DNA from: Candidatus Nanopelagicales bacterium
Lineage (GTDB): Bacteria > Actinomycetota > Actinomycetes > S36-B12 > GCA-2699445
Direction: 5' to 3'
Length of the DNA stretch: 7,525 nt
Assembly: GCA_029939085.1 (NCBI GenBank)
Contig: JAOZTQ010000063.1
Coordinates: 1 to 7,525 of the forward strand
In this document: in pieces, positions 6,595-7,525 of the stretch
Layout: each line of letters opens with the position of its first letter
Numbering within the stretch: the first letter of the stretch is position 1
The notes under the pieces: model-generated
What the model saw: the letters and a program-made list of their open reading frames with translations, nothing else
The model's database searches: none
Told to the model about the DNA's origin: nothing
Position numbers and translations under genes: made by a program

Positions 6595-7155
6595 TTAGTC
6601 CAAAACTCCGGCGCACAGCGCTTCGATGGACTCGATAACTCGTTCGCGCCGACGATCATTGTCTTGTGTTGCGAGTTCACCGAGGGATCGTGGGACGGAT
6701 ACCCACGACCACGCCAACGCGATGACTGCGACAAGTAAATCCGCTGAATCGTGTGTCGTACGGTTCCCTGCGCTCATTTTGTCTAGTGCTGCGATCTTCT
6801 CGGCGAAGATCTCTCCTTCTAGTGCAGTGTTAGCGGGCCTTTCTAGCCGACGCCAAGCGTCGATACGGATTTCGACCGGGTGTGCCACGAGAAAGTCAAA
6901 CAAACGTGCGCCGTAGTTGGGGAGATCCTCCGGGTCGAATGGTACTGATTCGTGCAAATCACCAATAGCAGCATCAATGACAGCATCAAAAAGCTGATCC
7001 TTATTGCCGAAATAGACATAGATCAAACTCTTGTTCGCTTCAGCGCCCCTGGCTATCCGGTCAACTCGCGCACCGAAGTAACCGAACTCCGCGAATTCCT
7101 CTACCGCCGCGAGCAGAATCCGCTCCTTAGTCTCCTCAGCGTCTCTGGTGGACAT
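6595..7155 (-). CDS. TetR/AcrR-family transcriptional repressor
   Basis: The 186-residue product has the classic TetR layout. The N-terminal DNA-binding domain (about 6-52) begins with TKERILLAAVEEFAEFGYFGARVDRIARGA and has the recognition-helix end SLIYVYFGNKDQLF (43-56). A helical C-terminal ligand/dimer domain follows. The length is typical. It diverges from hchA across 101 bases that hold a perfect palindrome (7208-7225), so it probably represses itself and hchA until a small effector binds. The ATG at 7155 gives the usual short tail before helix 1, yet no Shine-Dalgarno is visible upstream (the mRNA reads TCTCTTCTT), so initiation may be weak or on a short leader. The effector is unknown; an aldehyde or other electrophile would fit the neighbour. 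The gene is convergent with the upstream membrane-protein gene and need not control it. Confidence 0.94.
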   Translation of the reverse strand: MSTRDAEETKERILLAAVEEFAEFGYFGARVDRIARGAEANKSLIYVYFGNKDQLFDAVIDAAIGDLHESVPFDPEDLPNYGARLFDFLVAHPVEIRIDAWRRLERPANTALEGEIFAEKIAALDKMSAGNRTTHDSADLLVAVIALAWSWVSVPRSLGELATQDNDRRRERVIESIEALCAGVLD

Positions 7156-7198
7156 AAGAAGAGACTAACTAACTCTGCCGATACACCGAAGCCCAGGG

Positions 7199-7204
7199 AT
7201 AGTA
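7199..7204 (-). promoter_or_regulatory. Possible -10 element of tetR
   Basis: On the minus strand this reads TACTAT, a fair -10 match, 43 bases before the tetR start codon. The palindrome 7208-7225 would then lie in its spacer and -35 region, where bound repressor would block it. No good -35 hexamer was found at normal spacing, so the call is tentative. Confidence 0.3.
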
Positions 7205-7207
7205 AAG

Positions 7208-7225
7208 TAACCAAATAGTTGGTTA
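7208..7225. promoter_or_regulatory. Perfect palindrome, probable TetR operator
   Basis: TAACCAAATAGTTGGTTA has perfect 7-base arms around a 4-base centre. Its size and symmetry are typical of TetR-family operators. It lies 52 bases upstream of the tetR start and 31 bases upstream of the hchA start, where it could control both. The palindrome is seen; the binding is inferred. Confidence 0.65.
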
Positions 7226-7232
7226 TTACAAG

Positions 7233-7245
7233 TCCAATGATTGGA
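7233..7245. promoter_or_regulatory. Second palindrome in the tetR-hchA intergenic region
   Basis: TCCAATGATTGGA has perfect 6-base arms about a central G, seven bases from the first palindrome and 11 bases before the hchA ATG. It shares the CCAA...TTGG core with the first site but with different spacing, so it may be a second, weaker operator half-set or the site of another regulator. Confidence 0.4.
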
Positions 7246-7256
7246 ATTCACCAAGA

Positions 7257-7525
7257 ATGCGTTCCCTACTCGGTATAGCCCCACAAGTTGAGACAGACGG
7301 CTCTTATCGGCCATCTAAAGTAGCCCTCCGGCTCGCGACCTCGAAGACAACTGACTTCAGTCGAAATAACTACCAGAAATACGCGGGTGGCCGATCAAAA
7401 ATTCTCGTCATTGCTACCGAGCAAAAGAATATGCGAATGCGTAATGGGAAGGAGTTCTCCACGGGTAATCATCCTGTTGAGATGTTGGTCCCTATGTTGC
7501 ATCTACGTGATGCTGGTTTCGACCT
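7257..7525 (+). CDS. hchA: Hsp31/HchA-type DJ-1 superfamily protein (glyoxalase III-like), N-terminal part
   Basis: The first 89 codons are present and the frame runs off the right edge. Residues 48-53 (KILVIA) and 63-75 (NGKEFSTGNHPVE) closely match E. coli Hsp31 (HchA), where the same segment precedes LxPLxHLxxAGFE. Hsp31 proteins are cytoplasmic dimers with holdase chaperone activity and cofactor-free glyoxalase III activity (methylglyoxal to lactate), using a Cys, His and Glu. The Glu is visible here as Glu75 (E. coli Glu77); the Cys and His lie beyond the edge. An N-terminal extension of about 47 residues is of the length seen in the Hsp31 class and distinguishes it from short DJ-1/PfpI proteins. 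At the places of two E. coli metal ligands (His86, Glu91) this protein has Arg84 and Asp89. No strong ribosome binding site is visible. Divergent tetR and the palindromes suggest induced expression. Confidence 0.88.
   Translation, partial: MRSLLGIAPQVETDGSYRPSKVALRLATSKTTDFSRNNYQKYAGGRSKILVIATEQKNMRMRNGKEFSTGNHPVEMLVPMLHLRDAGFD

Noticed and set aside
6588..6607. Possible shared terminator between the convergent membrane protein and tetR genes
   Set aside because: AGTTGG and CCAAAACT pair only with a bulge over about six bases, with no T-run on either strand, and the arm lies within the tetR stop region; too weak to call.
6952..7218. 88-codon plus-strand frame opposite the start of tetR
   Set aside because: Its complement encodes the well-recognised TetR DNA-binding domain; this frame has no family features and ends inside the operator region.

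Overview
The gene set suggests an actinobacterium of moderate GC content, for example from the Corynebacteriales or Micrococcales. The evidence is a DHA2-type drug exporter, a LIP-family secreted hydrolase, a short TetR regulator and frequent GTG/TTG start possibilities, with GC clearly below that of Streptomyces by eye. This assignment is inferred from content only and is not certain. No rRNA, tRNA, CRISPR array, transposase or integrase was recognised.

Layout. Bases 1-1618 (minus strand) hold nearly all of a 14-helix major facilitator (DHA2-type) exporter whose C-terminus runs off the left edge. A 487-base non-coding stretch (1619-2105) separates it from a plus-strand gene set. That stretch is unusually structured: a perfect palindrome abuts the exporter start codon, two near-identical long hairpins share the same loop sequence 150-odd bases apart, and a near-palindromic AT-rich site and a further stem-loop lie nearer the downstream genes.

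The plus-strand set begins with two overlapping genes: a PF03773 (UPF0718/YcgR-like) permease at 2106-3188 and a TIGR03943/YcgQ-like membrane protein at 3185-3904. The second carries a His-rich loop and the family CCAADA motif. They overlap by four bases and very probably work as one membrane complex, possibly for a metal. After a 102-base gap come a secreted LIP-family alpha/beta hydrolase with a visible Ser-Asp-His triad (4007-5296) and a 423-residue polytopic membrane protein of unknown function (5300-6571). The ribosome binding site of the latter lies inside the end of the hydrolase gene, so those two are probably translated together.

The right end holds a TetR-family repressor (6595-7155, minus strand) diverging from the first 89 codons of an Hsp31/HchA-type DJ-1 superfamily protein (7257 to the edge). 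The intergenic space between them contains a perfect 18-base palindrome and a second 13-base palindrome. This looks like an autoregulated stress (probably electrophile or aldehyde) switch controlling hchA.

Nothing here is convincingly a whole new system. The points most worth a second look are the paired hairpins, the permease/His-rich partner pair, the hydrolase/unknown membrane protein pair, and the TetR-HchA module with altered metal ligands in HchA.
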